Of a stretch of DNA of 64,000 bases, positions 1-8,305 are shown piece after piece (the first letter of the stretch is position 1; each line of letters starts with the position of its first letter). The position numbers and the translations under genes are program-made. The DNA lies in contig CBDDLM010000004.1 of assembly GCA_965230665.1 (NCBI GenBank), positions 310,001 through 374,000 of the forward strand, given 5' to 3'. This stretch comes from JAGNRR01 sp965230665 (GTDB lineage Bacteria; Bacteroidota; Bacteroidia; Chitinophagales; Chitinophagaceae). Below the pieces are notes generated by a model that did not search any database, was not told the origin of the DNA, and saw nothing but the letters and a program-made list of their open reading frames with translations.

Positions 1-948
1 GGAAGTAATTATTTGGATGGTAAATCTTCAAGAAACTCTGCTTTCCAACTATTATTCTATTTTATTCTAATTGTATTAGGCACTCTTTCCAAGATCTCTG
101 GAGCATACATCCTCGTCATATTTATCCTTTTCTATTTTGATAAACGCATTTCTCTTCATCGACTGTTCATCTTAGGAAGCATATCTCTTCTTGCAATCAT
201 ACCAACAATAATATGGCACTTTTACTGGACTCCATATCTTGTTGACACCTACGGTTGCAAACACTTTTTTCTAGGCGTTCCATTTGTTCAAGGATTCCAT
301 GAAGTGTTACACAATCTACCTTGGACCATCAGAAGGTTCTGTGAAACGGCTATGGGATTTTCTGGGTTCGCGATTTTCATCTTTGGGGTTTACATTGCGG
401 TTCGAAAAAGGAATACACAAATTCTGTGGTTACTCATCTTAAGCACGCTAAGCTTTTTACCCATTGTAATTAAAACTGGAGACAATTTCATGCACCATGA
501 TTATTATGTTATTCCTTACATTCCAATCATGGCTTTTATAGGAGGTTATGGCCTTTCAAAAATCAGGCTGAAATACTTAACTGTTCTGATTCTTATTGTG
601 ATCTGTACAGAAGGTATAGGAAGACAAGTAAAAGACTTTAGAATACAGGAGGAAATATCTTTTCTCAGTACGTTGGAACAAGAGCTGGACAAAGTGAGTA
701 GTCGAGATGATTTAATCCTCATAAATAGTGGCCATAGCCCAACGGCCATGTACTTTTCTCATAGAAAGGGCTGGAGTGACTTCAACTACAATATCGAGCA
801 GCCTAAATTTGTAGATAAATTATCAGAACAGGGACTGAAGTATATTTTAATTACGAAACACGCCTTTGATAAGGACTTAGCACTACCTTACCTAAAACTA
901 ATAGACAATGAAAATTATAGTTTCTATCAAATCGATAAAAAGTTATAG
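1..948 (+). CDS. GT-C family (GT39/ArnT-like) glycosyltransferase, 5' truncated
   Basis: C-terminal part of a polytopic membrane protein; the frame is open to the left window edge, so the true start lies outside. The visible part has about seven hydrophobic segments (for example the stretch ending LSKISG, then the segment following HRLFIL) and a soluble C-terminal domain of roughly 110 residues after the last membrane helix. This layout, and the loops rich in His/Trp/Tyr, fits lipid-phosphate-sugar glycosyltransferases of the GT39/ArnT type that sit in the inner membrane and glycosylate lipids or proteins on the outer face. The catalytic acidic loop expected near the N-terminus is not in the window, so substrate cannot be judged. 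Its stop overlaps the stop of the convergent ATPase gene by 6 nt. Confidence 0.6.
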   Translation, partial: GSNYLDGKSSRNSAFQLLFYFILIVLGTLSKISGAYILVIFILFYFDKRISLHRLFILGSISLLAIIPTIIWHFYWTPYLVDTYGCKHFFLGVPFVQGFHEVLHNLPWTIRRFCETAMGFSGFAIFIFGVYIAVRKRNTQILWLLILSTLSFLPIVIKTGDNFMHHDYYVIPYIPIMAFIGGYGLSKIRLKYLTVLILIVICTEGIGRQVKDFRIQEEISFLSTLEQELDKVSSRDDLILINSGHSPTAMYFSHRKGWSDFNYNIEQPKFVDKLSEQGLKYILITKHAFDKDLALPYLKLIDNENYSFYQIDKKL

Positions 949-2397
949 TCCAGCCAATAAGTTATCTTGAAACTTCAAACCATCGCTCATTCTCCGCTTA
1001 TCTAAACGACCATTTTCAACCATAGCCCACAATATAAATTCTAAGAAAAAGTTTCGATCTGCCTCGCTGACCATAGGTTGGTATTTTTCTAAAATTTCCG
1101 CTAGTGGATCGATCTTGGCCAACTCTTTCCGATAAGATTTCTCGTCCATTTCAAACGATATTTGTATCATAGGATTTTCCGTGAACCATTGGGCTAACTT
1201 CTCAAACTCTCCATACTCTCCCTCCTTTGATAGCTTTCTAATTGGAGTAAAATAGGTCGCAAATAATGTTTTAATAGCTTCCCCTAAAAGAATCAATGCT
1301 ACATTCTCTGATCCTTCTTGCTCTCCTTCATAAACCAACTCAACCTTACCGGTGATGGATGGAATAATTCCTTGAAAATCACTCAATCGAACTGTGCCTT
1401 CAGCCTCATTGTTCTTAAGCATTCTCAAATGAGCTGTACTTATTAAATTCTCAAAAGTTGTGATACTCATTCTTGCAGAAACCCCGCTCTTAGCATCAAT
1501 GTAGTCACTTCTCCGCGCCTCGATGACAATTTGCTCTAAAAGCGTCTTTGCAAAATCGGGTATATAGACCGTTTTGCGAATAGATTCTTCTATCCTAGCC
1601 TCCTGCTCTGTGATTGTCTTTGCAACGTCGATACTCTTAGGGTAATGTGTAATAATTTGTGAACCAATTCGATCTTTCAAAGGTGTTACAATGCTTCCCC
1701 TATTGGTATAATCCTCGGGGTTGGCCGTAAATACAAACTGCATGTCCAATGGCATTCTAATCTGAAATCCTCTTATCTGCACATCACCTTCCTGCAAAAT
1801 ATTGAATAAAGCTACCTGAATTCTCGCTTGTAAATCGGGCAATTCATTTATAACAAAAATGCAGCGATTGGCACGTGGTATCATGCCATAGTGAATTGCT
1901 AATTCGTTATCATAAGATAATTTTAGATTTGCAGCTTTGATAGGATCAATATCTCCGATTAAGTCGGCAACGGTTACATCAGGGGTTGCTAACTTTTCAA
2001 AAAACCTTTGCTCTCTATGAATCCATTCAATAGGTGTTTCATCTCCCATTTCAGCTATTCGATCAACGGCCATTTTAGAAATAGGCTGAAAAGGGTCATC
2101 ATGAATTTGCGACCCTTTTACAATCGGGATATATTCATCAAGAAGAGCTACTAATGATCGAGCGATCTTGGTTTTTGCCTGTCCTCGTAGGCCCAGTAAG
2201 TTAATGTTGTGTTTGGCTAAAATAGCACGTTGTAATTGTGGAATGACTGTATGCTCGTAACCATGTATCGTATTAAATAAGCTCTTATTGTTTTTTATTT
2301 TGAGCATTAAATTATCTCTCAATTCATCTTTAATCGGTTTTGAGACATACCCAGCTTCCGTTAACTGCTTAAGTGTCTTAATCTTTTGGATATTCAT
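943..2397 (-). CDS. MoxR/magnesium-chelatase-type AAA+ ATPase
   Basis: AAA+ ATPase of the ChlI/MoxR clade, 484 aa. Walker A is GLRGQAKT (residues 69-76), the Walker B strand reads FVINELPDL (181-189), sensor 1 is TANPED (224-229) and a probable arginine finger follows in LKDRIG (240-245). The family usually remodels a partner protein through a paired VWA-domain protein. That partner is directly upstream (gene ending 2397): the two genes share one nucleotide in a TAATG stop/start overlap, so they are almost certainly co-translated. Walker B carries Asn where Asp is usual, with Glu retained; I believe this is normal for this Bacteroidota subgroup. Substrate is unknown. It is not a true magnesium chelatase: no bacteriochlorophyll genes are near. 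Confidence 0.85.
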   Translation of the reverse strand: MNIQKIKTLKQLTEAGYVSKPIKDELRDNLMLKIKNNKSLFNTIHGYEHTVIPQLQRAILAKHNINLLGLRGQAKTKIARSLVALLDEYIPIVKGSQIHDDPFQPISKMAVDRIAEMGDETPIEWIHREQRFFEKLATPDVTVADLIGDIDPIKAANLKLSYDNELAIHYGMIPRANRCIFVINELPDLQARIQVALFNILQEGDVQIRGFQIRMPLDMQFVFTANPEDYTNRGSIVTPLKDRIGSQIITHYPKSIDVAKTITEQEARIEESIRKTVYIPDFAKTLLEQIVIEARRSDYIDAKSGVSARMSITTFENLISTAHLRMLKNNEAEGTVRLSDFQGIIPSITGKVELVYEGEQEGSENVALILLGEAIKTLFATYFTPIRKLSKEGEYGEFEKLAQWFTENPMIQISFEMDEKSYRKELAKIDPLAEILEKYQPMVSEADRNFFLEFILWAMVENGRLDKRRMSDGLKFQDNLLAGL

Positions 2398-3512
2398 TAT
2401 CTAATCTTTTTTATTCTGTTCTTTTCATAGTCTCGAAAGATCATCTCGCCAAGTCCTTTTAATCCTGTGAAGAAGGCTTTGCCTTGGTTCTCCTTTGTAA
2501 ACTGATCTACAAACTGCATAAGATAAGGATCTCTCGCAATCATAAAAGTGGTAATGGGTATTTGAAGCTTTCTAGCTTGTCTGGCCATATTGTAACATTT
2601 GGAAACAATTTGTGGATCTAAACCATTACTATTTTTATAATATTCTCCTGAAGGTAGTTTTAAGCAACTTGGTTTCCCATCAGTAATCATGAATATTTGC
2701 TTGTTTGTTTGTTTTTTTCTGCGCAACAAATCCATTGCCAAACTTAAACCAGCAACTGTATTCGTATGATAAGGCCCTACGTTTAAATAAGGAAGTTCTT
2801 TAAGTTTAATTGGCCAAGCATCATTCCCAAAAACAATGATATCTAAGGTATCTTTTGGATAGCGCGTCTTAATGAGTTCCGCCAAAGCCATAGCGACTTT
2901 CTTGGCTGGTGTAATTCGATCTTCGCCGTATAAGATCATGCTATGACTTATATCTATCATAAGAATCGTACTCATCTGTGCTTTGTGATTGGTTTCGTTT
3001 ACTACCAAATCTTGTTCACTCAACAGAAAATTATCTAAACCGTGATTACGCTGAGCATTCTTAATGCTTTCTTGCATAGAAATATCTTCTAAAGCATCTC
3101 CAAATACATAGTTTCTGAACTCACCAGTCGTTTCATCACCGAGGCCCGTCTGTTTTGTTTGATGATTCCCTAAGCCTGATTTGCGAATATTACCAAAGAT
3201 TTGATTTAAAGCATGCTGTCGAATGCTTTGTTCTGTTTTCGCGGTGATTTTGAATTGCCCATCCTCTTCATCAGGATCTTTAAGGTAACCTTTTTCGATC
3301 AACTCTTCGATAAAGTCATCCATAGTGTACTCATCGGTTGTGAGTTCATATTCTTTGTCCAATTCACGCATCCAATCCAACGCTTCATCGGCATCACCGG
3401 ATGTATGCGTGATTAACTCTTTAAAGATCTCTAATAGCTTATCAAATATTGGCAGCTCTTTCTCACTATGTGAGGTAAAGACAAACCCATCTTGGAAATT
3501 TTTATTGCGCAT
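2397..3512 (-). CDS. VWA-domain protein, partner of the adjacent MoxR ATPase
   Basis: 371-aa soluble protein with an acidic helical N-terminal half and a C-terminal von Willebrand A domain starting near residue 180. The MIDAS metal site is visible as DISHS (187-191 counted from the chosen start), with a later TDGKPS that supplies the distal acidic ligand. VWA proteins of this type bind metal and dock to MoxR ATPases. I chose the ATG at 3512 rather than the TTG at 3530 because a perfect -7 element (TAGCTTTG, minus strand, 3528-3535) overlaps that TTG. The gene heads a two-gene operon and overlaps the ATPase gene by one base. Confidence 0.85.
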   Translation of the reverse strand: MRNKNFQDGFVFTSHSEKELPIFDKLLEIFKELITHTSGDADEALDWMRELDKEYELTTDEYTMDDFIEELIEKGYLKDPDEEDGQFKITAKTEQSIRQHALNQIFGNIRKSGLGNHQTKQTGLGDETTGEFRNYVFGDALEDISMQESIKNAQRNHGLDNFLLSEQDLVVNETNHKAQMSTILMIDISHSMILYGEDRITPAKKVAMALAELIKTRYPKDTLDIIVFGNDAWPIKLKELPYLNVGPYHTNTVAGLSLAMDLLRRKKQTNKQIFMITDGKPSCLKLPSGEYYKNSNGLDPQIVSKCYNMARQARKLQIPITTFMIARDPYLMQFVDQFTKENQGKAFFTGLKGLGEMIFRDYEKNRIKKIR

Positions 3513-3527
3513 TAATCTGTTCAAATA

Positions 3528-3535
3528 CAAAGCTA
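3528..3535 (-). promoter_or_regulatory. -7 promoter element of the VWA/MoxR operon
   Basis: Minus-strand TAGCTTTG matches the Bacteroidota TAnnTTTG element. Fifteen nucleotides separate it from the ATG at 3512, so the leader is about 11 nt. It is divergent from the threonine aldolase promoter about 105 bp away. Confidence 0.65.
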
Positions 3536-3638
3536 CTTATCAAACTGTGAAAGAAAATGCAATCTTCTCTTTTGTACCGCTGTAACTACAAAAAGTATAC
3601 ATAGGATATTAAATCTGCCGCAGTATGATCTGTTCGTT

Positions 3639-3646
3639 TATCTTTG
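3639..3646 (+). promoter_or_regulatory. -7 promoter element of the threonine aldolase gene
   Basis: TATCTTTG matches TAnnTTTG. Transcription would start near 3650, downstream of the in-frame TTG at 3648, which supports the ATG at 3672 as the start codon. Confidence 0.65.
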
Positions 3647-3671
3647 ATTGCATACTCTAGATTACACGCCG

Positions 3672-4703
3672 ATGAAAATTTCTTTTAAAAACGACTATGC
3701 TGAAGGTTGTCACCCACGAATTCTAGAAGCCCTACAGAAGTCTAATTTAGAGCAACAAGAAGGTTACGGATTAGACGAATATTCTCAAGCTGCCAGTCGT
3801 ATAATTTTAGAGAAATGTAAGCAACCCAATTCTGAAGTTCACTTTGTAAGTGGAGGAACTCAAGCCAACTTAATTGTAATCTCGGCTCTTTTACGTCCTC
3901 ATGAAAGTGTAATTTCAGCAAACTCTGGGCATATATTCAACAATGAGGCGGGCGCCATAGAAGCCACTGGACATAAGATTAATTCGATCCTTACTGAAAA
4001 TGGTAAATTATATATTGAAGATATTCAACAGATACTTGATCAGCATCAACGTCCTCCTCACCAACTTAAACCTAAATTGCTTTATATCTCCAACTCGACC
4101 GAGCTCGGCACAATATATTCTAAATCAGAACTGCAAAAACTTTCAAAGTTCTGTAAGGAGAATGATCTTTATCTATTTATGGATGGTGCCCGATTAGGTC
4201 AGGCATTGGTTTCAACACAAAATGACTTAACCCTTCAGGATATCGCTTCACTTACCGATGTTTTTTATTTAGGCGGAACGAAGAATGGAGCTTTACTAGG
4301 AGAAGCTATCGTACTCAACAATGTTTCCGTTCAGCAAGACTTTGCCTTTCATATTAAACAAAAAGGTGCCTTATTATCCAAAGGCCGTATATTGGGCATT
4401 CAGTTTCACGAACTCCTAAAAGACGATTTATATTTTGATTTAGCCCTGCATGCTAACAAACAGGCTTCTAAAATAAAAGAAGCTTTTCAAAGTATTGGTT
4501 GTTCATTTCTTGTTGAGACCTGTACAAATCAACTCTTCCCTATTCTCTCCAACGAACACCTAAAGTCACTATCCAAGGAATTTTCATTTTATAGTTGGAG
4601 ATTACTATCAGAAAATCATACTGCTATTCGAATTATAACGTCATGGGCAACGCAGTCTAATAAAGTTGATTCTTTTGTTGATAAGATTAAAAGTTTAAAA
4701 TAG
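3672..4703 (+). CDS. Low-specificity threonine aldolase-type PLP enzyme
   Basis: 343-aa fold-type I PLP enzyme of the beta-eliminating lyase/threonine aldolase family, which cleaves L-threonine or allo-threonine to glycine and acetaldehyde. Family marks: the N-terminal NDYAEGCHP motif, SGGTQAN (about 60-66), the His of NSGH stacking on PLP, the DGARLG strand (171-176) that holds the PLP-binding Asp, and the Schiff-base lysine in GGTKNG (K204). Length is typical. The ATG at 3672 is preferred over TTG 3648 because of the promoter position and because family members begin just before this NDY motif. Monocistronic by spacing: the next gene has its own promoter. Confidence 0.88.
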   Translation: MKISFKNDYAEGCHPRILEALQKSNLEQQEGYGLDEYSQAASRIILEKCKQPNSEVHFVSGGTQANLIVISALLRPHESVISANSGHIFNNEAGAIEATGHKINSILTENGKLYIEDIQQILDQHQRPPHQLKPKLLYISNSTELGTIYSKSELQKLSKFCKENDLYLFMDGARLGQALVSTQNDLTLQDIASLTDVFYLGGTKNGALLGEAIVLNNVSVQQDFAFHIKQKGALLSKGRILGIQFHELLKDDLYFDLALHANKQASKIKEAFQSIGCSFLVETCTNQLFPILSNEHLKSLSKEFSFYSWRLLSENHTAIRIITSWATQSNKVDSFVDKIKSLK

Positions 4704-4779
4704 TTTGAATCACTTATGTAGTATTTGTCACACCCTTCAGATTCCTAGACAATACTATAAAGACATCCTGTTCATGTTT

Positions 4780-4787
4780 TATATTTG
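4780..4787 (+). promoter_or_regulatory. -7 promoter element of the nucleotide cyclase gene
   Basis: TATATTTG lies only 7 nt before the ATG at 4795; with the usual spacing the transcript begins at or within three bases of the start codon, i.e. leaderless or nearly so. Confidence 0.6.
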
Positions 4788-4794
4788 ATGTACA

Positions 4795-5847
4795 ATGATC
4801 AAGAACTTTTTGAAGCATGTATTTACACAGTTTTTGATATGGACACTTGCCATAAATTTTTGGTCACTAATGAGACAATTCGGCCAAGAACTTGTTGATG
4901 GACCAGCACCTCAAACGTTGCTCAACTATATCATTATCTACTCAACAATTGGCTTATTCGCTGGACTCATTTTTGGTACTATCGATATCCTCTCAAACCG
5001 CTGGACACCTAAATTCAGGTCCTTTGGACAGGTTATATTAATCAACTCCATTGTTTATCTTATTACCTTTTTTATACTAACCGTTGTTGGAATTAGTGTG
5101 TTTACCCTTTTCGATCAGAATGAAATTAGCTGGTCTTTGATAAGTGGTTTTTTGTTTTCAAAAGAAATGCTGCTCTTATTGGTATACTGTTCGGCAATAA
5201 GCTTTCTTATTCATTTCGTTAAACAAGTTAATAGGAATTTCGGTAGTAAAAACCTGTGGCGGATGCTCACGGGTAAGTTTCATACCCCAAAAGAGGTAGA
5301 ACGTATTGTCATGTTCTTAGACCTAAAAGCATCAACAACGATTGCTGAGCGCATTGGACACATTGCTTACAGCAATTTAATTCAGGATTGTTTTAAAGAT
5401 CTAAGCATTATTAAAAAATATAAGGCTGAAGTTTATCAATATGTAGGAGATGAAGTTGTCTTGATTTGGGAGAAAGAAGCGGGGCTTCGTAATGAAAACT
5501 TTATAAAGGCTTTTTTTGAATTTAAGCATAAACTAAAGGAGCGAACACACTACTATCAAGACCAGTATCAAGTCATACCAACATTTAAAGGTGGTTGCAA
5601 CTTAGGAAAAGTCGTTATGGCCGAGGTGGGGCAATTAAAAAGGGAAATTGCTTATCATGGCGATACTGTGAACACCGCATCTCGCATTCAAGACAAATGC
5701 AATGAATATGATAAGGACTTTTTAATTTCGGAGTTCTTGTATGACACAATTGAAGATAAGAAGAATTTCAAGTTTGACTTTATTGATCAACTTATACTTA
5801 AAGGAAAAACTAAGGGTGTGAAAATATATAGTATAACTACAGATTGA
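4795..5847 (+). CDS. Membrane-anchored class III adenylate/guanylate cyclase
   Basis: 350 aa. The N-terminal half has four predicted membrane helices (about 10-28, 43-63, 78-104, 122-142); the C-terminal half is a class III cyclase catalytic domain (about 168-350). Both metal-binding aspartates are present: D176 in FLDLKAS and D219 in YVGDE. The transition-state pair appears in GDTVNTASR (N293, R297). The domain therefore looks catalytically competent, making cAMP or cGMP at the inner face of the membrane; I cannot assign the base specificity. No receptor domain other than the membrane part is visible. A leaderless promoter is predicted. A Crp/Fnr-like site elsewhere in the window (53309) is a conceivable cAMP link, but this is speculation. 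Confidence 0.85.
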   Translation: MIKNFLKHVFTQFLIWTLAINFWSLMRQFGQELVDGPAPQTLLNYIIIYSTIGLFAGLIFGTIDILSNRWTPKFRSFGQVILINSIVYLITFFILTVVGISVFTLFDQNEISWSLISGFLFSKEMLLLLVYCSAISFLIHFVKQVNRNFGSKNLWRMLTGKFHTPKEVERIVMFLDLKASTTIAERIGHIAYSNLIQDCFKDLSIIKKYKAEVYQYVGDEVVLIWEKEAGLRNENFIKAFFEFKHKLKERTHYYQDQYQVIPTFKGGCNLGKVVMAEVGQLKREIAYHGDTVNTASRIQDKCNEYDKDFLISEFLYDTIEDKKNFKFDFIDQLILKGKTKGVKIYSITTD

Positions 5848-6315
5848 AATACGTTTAGATTGGCATAGTCAAAATTAATATTACCATACACTATGTTTAA
5901 TTAATTCTATGAAATATTACACAAACTGAACTCTTTTACTATTCCTCAATTCTGGCACTATCCTAGTATCAAAGCCTGTCCGTATTTGGCTACAACAAGA
6001 TAAAACAATACAAGCACAACGATTTAAGAGTAAAATATGGGGTTAATCCAGAATTGGGCACGAGGGGCTATAAATAGCTAAAAACCAAAGAACTAATGAC
6101 ATTTCAACTAGATCATACTCTGAATCAATTGGCTTAGTGCTAAAATAAATATTCAATAATACACTTCAATTCTACAAACTAACTCAGCGAATAATTTTCA
6201 GAATACTTTGGGTATGCAAGCAGTATTTCTAATAAGATTGTAAGCGGATTGTCATATTTTGTTTAATTAAAACTATTTTTTATTAAACAATTTTGAAAAC
6301 AGATTTCAATCCCTA
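5848..6315 (+). other. Non-coding stretch of about 470 nt
   Basis: No convincing reading frame on either strand. It is AT-rich and carries an imperfectly framed inverted repeat, CAATTCTGG (5947-5955) and CCAGAATTG (6048-6056), 92 nt apart, and a 9-bp inverted repeat at 6259-6267/6282-6290 next to the downstream promoter. It may hold the 3' end of the cyclase transcript, a small RNA, or nothing. Confidence 0.4.
6259..6290. promoter_or_regulatory. Inverted repeat, possible operator of the fasciclin gene
   Basis: TTGTTTAAT (6259-6267) and ATTAAACAA (6282-6290) are perfect inverted 9-mers with a 14-nt spacer, centred about 50 bp before the predicted transcription start. The position suits an activator site; the regulator is unknown. 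AT-richness raises the chance of coincidence. Confidence 0.35.
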
Positions 6316-6323
6316 TACATTTG
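6316..6323 (+). promoter_or_regulatory. -7 promoter element of the fasciclin lipoprotein gene
   Basis: TACATTTG with a TTG at 6293-6295, exactly 20 nt upstream, a full match to the two-part Bacteroidota promoter. The leader to ATG 6354 is about 26 nt. Confidence 0.7.
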
Positions 6324-6353
6324 TTTGTAAATAAACTGAAAAATTTAAACAGC

Positions 6354-7319
6354 ATGAAAACAATGAAATTCTCGAACCTTTACATTCTACTACTATCCTT
6401 TGGTCTAAGTGCCTTTTTAATAGGTTGTGACAAGGACGATCCAATTATTCAACCATCACCAACAACGAACACAATAACAGATGTAGTCGTAAGCAACACC
6501 AACTTTTCTACATTAGAAGCGGCAGTTATAAAGGCTAATTTACAAAACACCTTAAACGGCGCAGGTCCTTTTACTGTTTTTGCACCTGACAATGCAGCAT
6601 TTACTGCATCAGGAATTAGCTCATTAGATAACCTGAGCCCAACACAATTAGAAAACATACTACTGTATCATACCATTGGTTCAAAGATTAACGCCGCAGA
6701 TGTTCCAGCAGGTCCAAACGCCAAGGTTATAACGGCTAGCGGAGATTCTGTTTTTGTTACAAAAAATAGCAACGGTGTATTTATAAATGGTATTCCTGTA
6801 ACTTCAGCTGATGTACCAGCAGATAATGGTGTAATCCATGCCATTAACCGAGTATTACTACCTCCAACAGGCAATATTGTAGAAACGGCAGTTTCGTCTG
6901 GTTTGGATTCATTGGTCAAGGCTGTAACACGCGCTACCAATGGAATGGGTGGAGATCCAAATCTTGCACCTACTTTAAGCTCAGCAGTTCTTACTGTATT
7001 TGCCCCGACGAACGCAGCATTTACGCAATTGCTAAACGACTTGACTTTATCTGATATTAATGATATTCCCATGAATACTCTTTTAGCGGTTCTTCGCTAT
7101 CATGTAGTGGCAGGTCGTGCATTTTCTTCTGATCTAGCCAATACAACTCTACCCATGTTAGCTGGCGGGAGCACTACGATTAATTTAACGAATGGCTCAA
7201 ACGGTGGCCCAACGATTACTGGAAATGGAAATAGTGGAAATAAATCCAATATAACTGCAACCAATATTGTAACACGTAACGGCGCTGTACACTTAATTGA
7301 TAGAGTACTACTCCCATAA
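6354..7319 (+). CDS. Lipoprotein with two fasciclin (FAS1) domains
   Basis: 321 aa. A signal peptide ends in a lipobox with the modified Cys in LIGCDKDD; the acidic residues right after the Cys resemble the lipoprotein export signal that sends Bacteroidota lipoproteins to the cell surface. Two FAS1 domains follow, each with the typical TVFAPDNAAF / TVFAPTNAAF core and a terminal GAVHLIDRVL-like or GVIHAINRVL segment. FAS1 domains mediate adhesion or matrix binding; the ligand is unknown. I use ATG 6354 because the longer frame (TTG 6321) begins inside the promoter. A strong terminator follows, so the gene is monocistronic. Confidence 0.88.
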   Translation: MKTMKFSNLYILLLSFGLSAFLIGCDKDDPIIQPSPTTNTITDVVVSNTNFSTLEAAVIKANLQNTLNGAGPFTVFAPDNAAFTASGISSLDNLSPTQLENILLYHTIGSKINAADVPAGPNAKVITASGDSVFVTKNSNGVFINGIPVTSADVPADNGVIHAINRVLLPPTGNIVETAVSSGLDSLVKAVTRATNGMGGDPNLAPTLSSAVLTVFAPTNAAFTQLLNDLTLSDINDIPMNTLLAVLRYHVVAGRAFSSDLANTTLPMLAGGSTTINLTNGSNGGPTITGNGNSGNKSNITATNIVTRNGAVHLIDRVLLP

Positions 7320-7380
7320 GATTTACTCCTCTTAGTTTTTAGTTTCGTTTTATAGTCTTTTTCATACGTGGGGTAGAAAG

Positions 7381-7406
7381 GCTCCTCCCTCGGGAGGGGC
7401 TTTTTT
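7381..7406 (+). terminator. Rho-independent terminator after the fasciclin gene
   Basis: Stem GCTCCTCCC / GGGAGGGGC (one G-U pair, 2-nt loop) followed by six T. Confidence 0.85.
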
Positions 7407-7472
7407 GATGTTTACAATATATTCCCTTCAATTGTTTGGAGGACGCATACTAACTTCGCTTTAAACGACTGC

Positions 7473-8045
7473 ATGAATCTCAAACACGCCGAACTAGTAC
7501 GTTCTTTACAACAGGCTTACTCAGCAGAAAAAGCAGCGGCATATGCTTATATCGGCCATGCTAAATCTGTAAGCAACAAGGATCAAAAAAAGTCGATCAA
7601 ACAAATAGAAATTGATGAATGGCATCACCGTGCCGAAGTGCTTAAAATCATGAAAGAGTATGATATTCCCATATCAAGGTATTATGAGATTAAGTATGCC
7701 GTACTAGGACGCTTAATATCGGCAAGTTGTTTTATTATAGGATGGTTTATGCCATTCTTTTTTGCTGGGAAACTTGAAAGCGGCAATGTCTGCGAGTACT
7801 TTGTTATGATTCATAGATTTCATACGCTGGGAATTACCAAACATGACAAAATACTTTATGAAATGGGCGTTAAGGAAAAAGAACACGAGGTTTATTTCCT
7901 GTCCATGATCAAACATAAAAAAAGGCTTCCTTTCTTTGAGAAGGTTTTTAACTGGGGCAAATACAAAAGTGCAAATGACATTGATATGGACAATATTCGT
8001 CCAGTAGAAGAAAGCGAAGGATATTGTAAAAACTATCCGACATAA
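7473..8045 (+). CDS. Ferritin-like di-iron protein, COQ7/demethoxyubiquinone hydroxylase-like
   Basis: 190 aa. The di-iron ligand pattern of the ferritin-like/COQ7 family can be read directly: E19 in the first helix, E49-x-x-H52 in IDEWHH, a Glu at about 102-108, and E135-x-x-H138 in KEKEH. A hydrophobic segment (about 78-100) lies between the two ligand halves, which fits the membrane-associated COQ7 fold. COQ7 hydroxylates demethoxyubiquinone, but Bacteroidota normally make menaquinone, so the substrate here is probably something else. Start ATG 7473 gives the family-typical N-terminus. A near-match -7 element (TAACTTCG) precedes it. No operon partner. Confidence 0.72.
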   Translation: MNLKHAELVRSLQQAYSAEKAAAYAYIGHAKSVSNKDQKKSIKQIEIDEWHHRAEVLKIMKEYDIPISRYYEIKYAVLGRLISASCFIIGWFMPFFFAGKLESGNVCEYFVMIHRFHTLGITKHDKILYEMGVKEKEHEVYFLSMIKHKKRLPFFEKVFNWGKYKSANDIDMDNIRPVEESEGYCKNYPT

Positions 8046-8251
8046 GCCTTGAATTTCAAGTAACAAGAACTCGTTAAAATACCGTTCATCAAAAAAACAT
8101 GACCATTTATAAAGTTTTTAATGATATTAAGTAAGGGAAAAATACCTTTATGCAAGTTTATCATTTTAATGGAAATGATTGTTCTGAATTTTATTAGCAT
8201 ATGTCTTGATTATAGATAATAATACCAGAGAGACTAACCCCTATTTAAACT

Positions 8252-8285
8252 AAAAAAACCACTCGCTTGTGCAAGTGGTTTTATT
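8252..8285. terminator. Bidirectional terminator between convergent genes
   Basis: Stem AAAACCACT / AGTGGTTTT with an inner GC-ttgt-GC cap; T-runs lie on both sides, so it can end both the plus-strand di-iron gene and the minus-strand lpd gene. The 260 bp around it otherwise hold nothing I recognise. Confidence 0.75.
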
Positions 8286-8305
8286 TTTATCGATCGTCGA
8301 ATGCA

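Noticed and set aside
943..2397. Magnesium chelatase subunit ChlI
   Set aside because: Partner is a VWA protein, no pigment genes near; fits the MoxR-type pair better.
3213..3585. Plus-strand frames over the VWA gene start
   Set aside because: Antisense to a clear coding gene and across its promoter; no own initiation signal.
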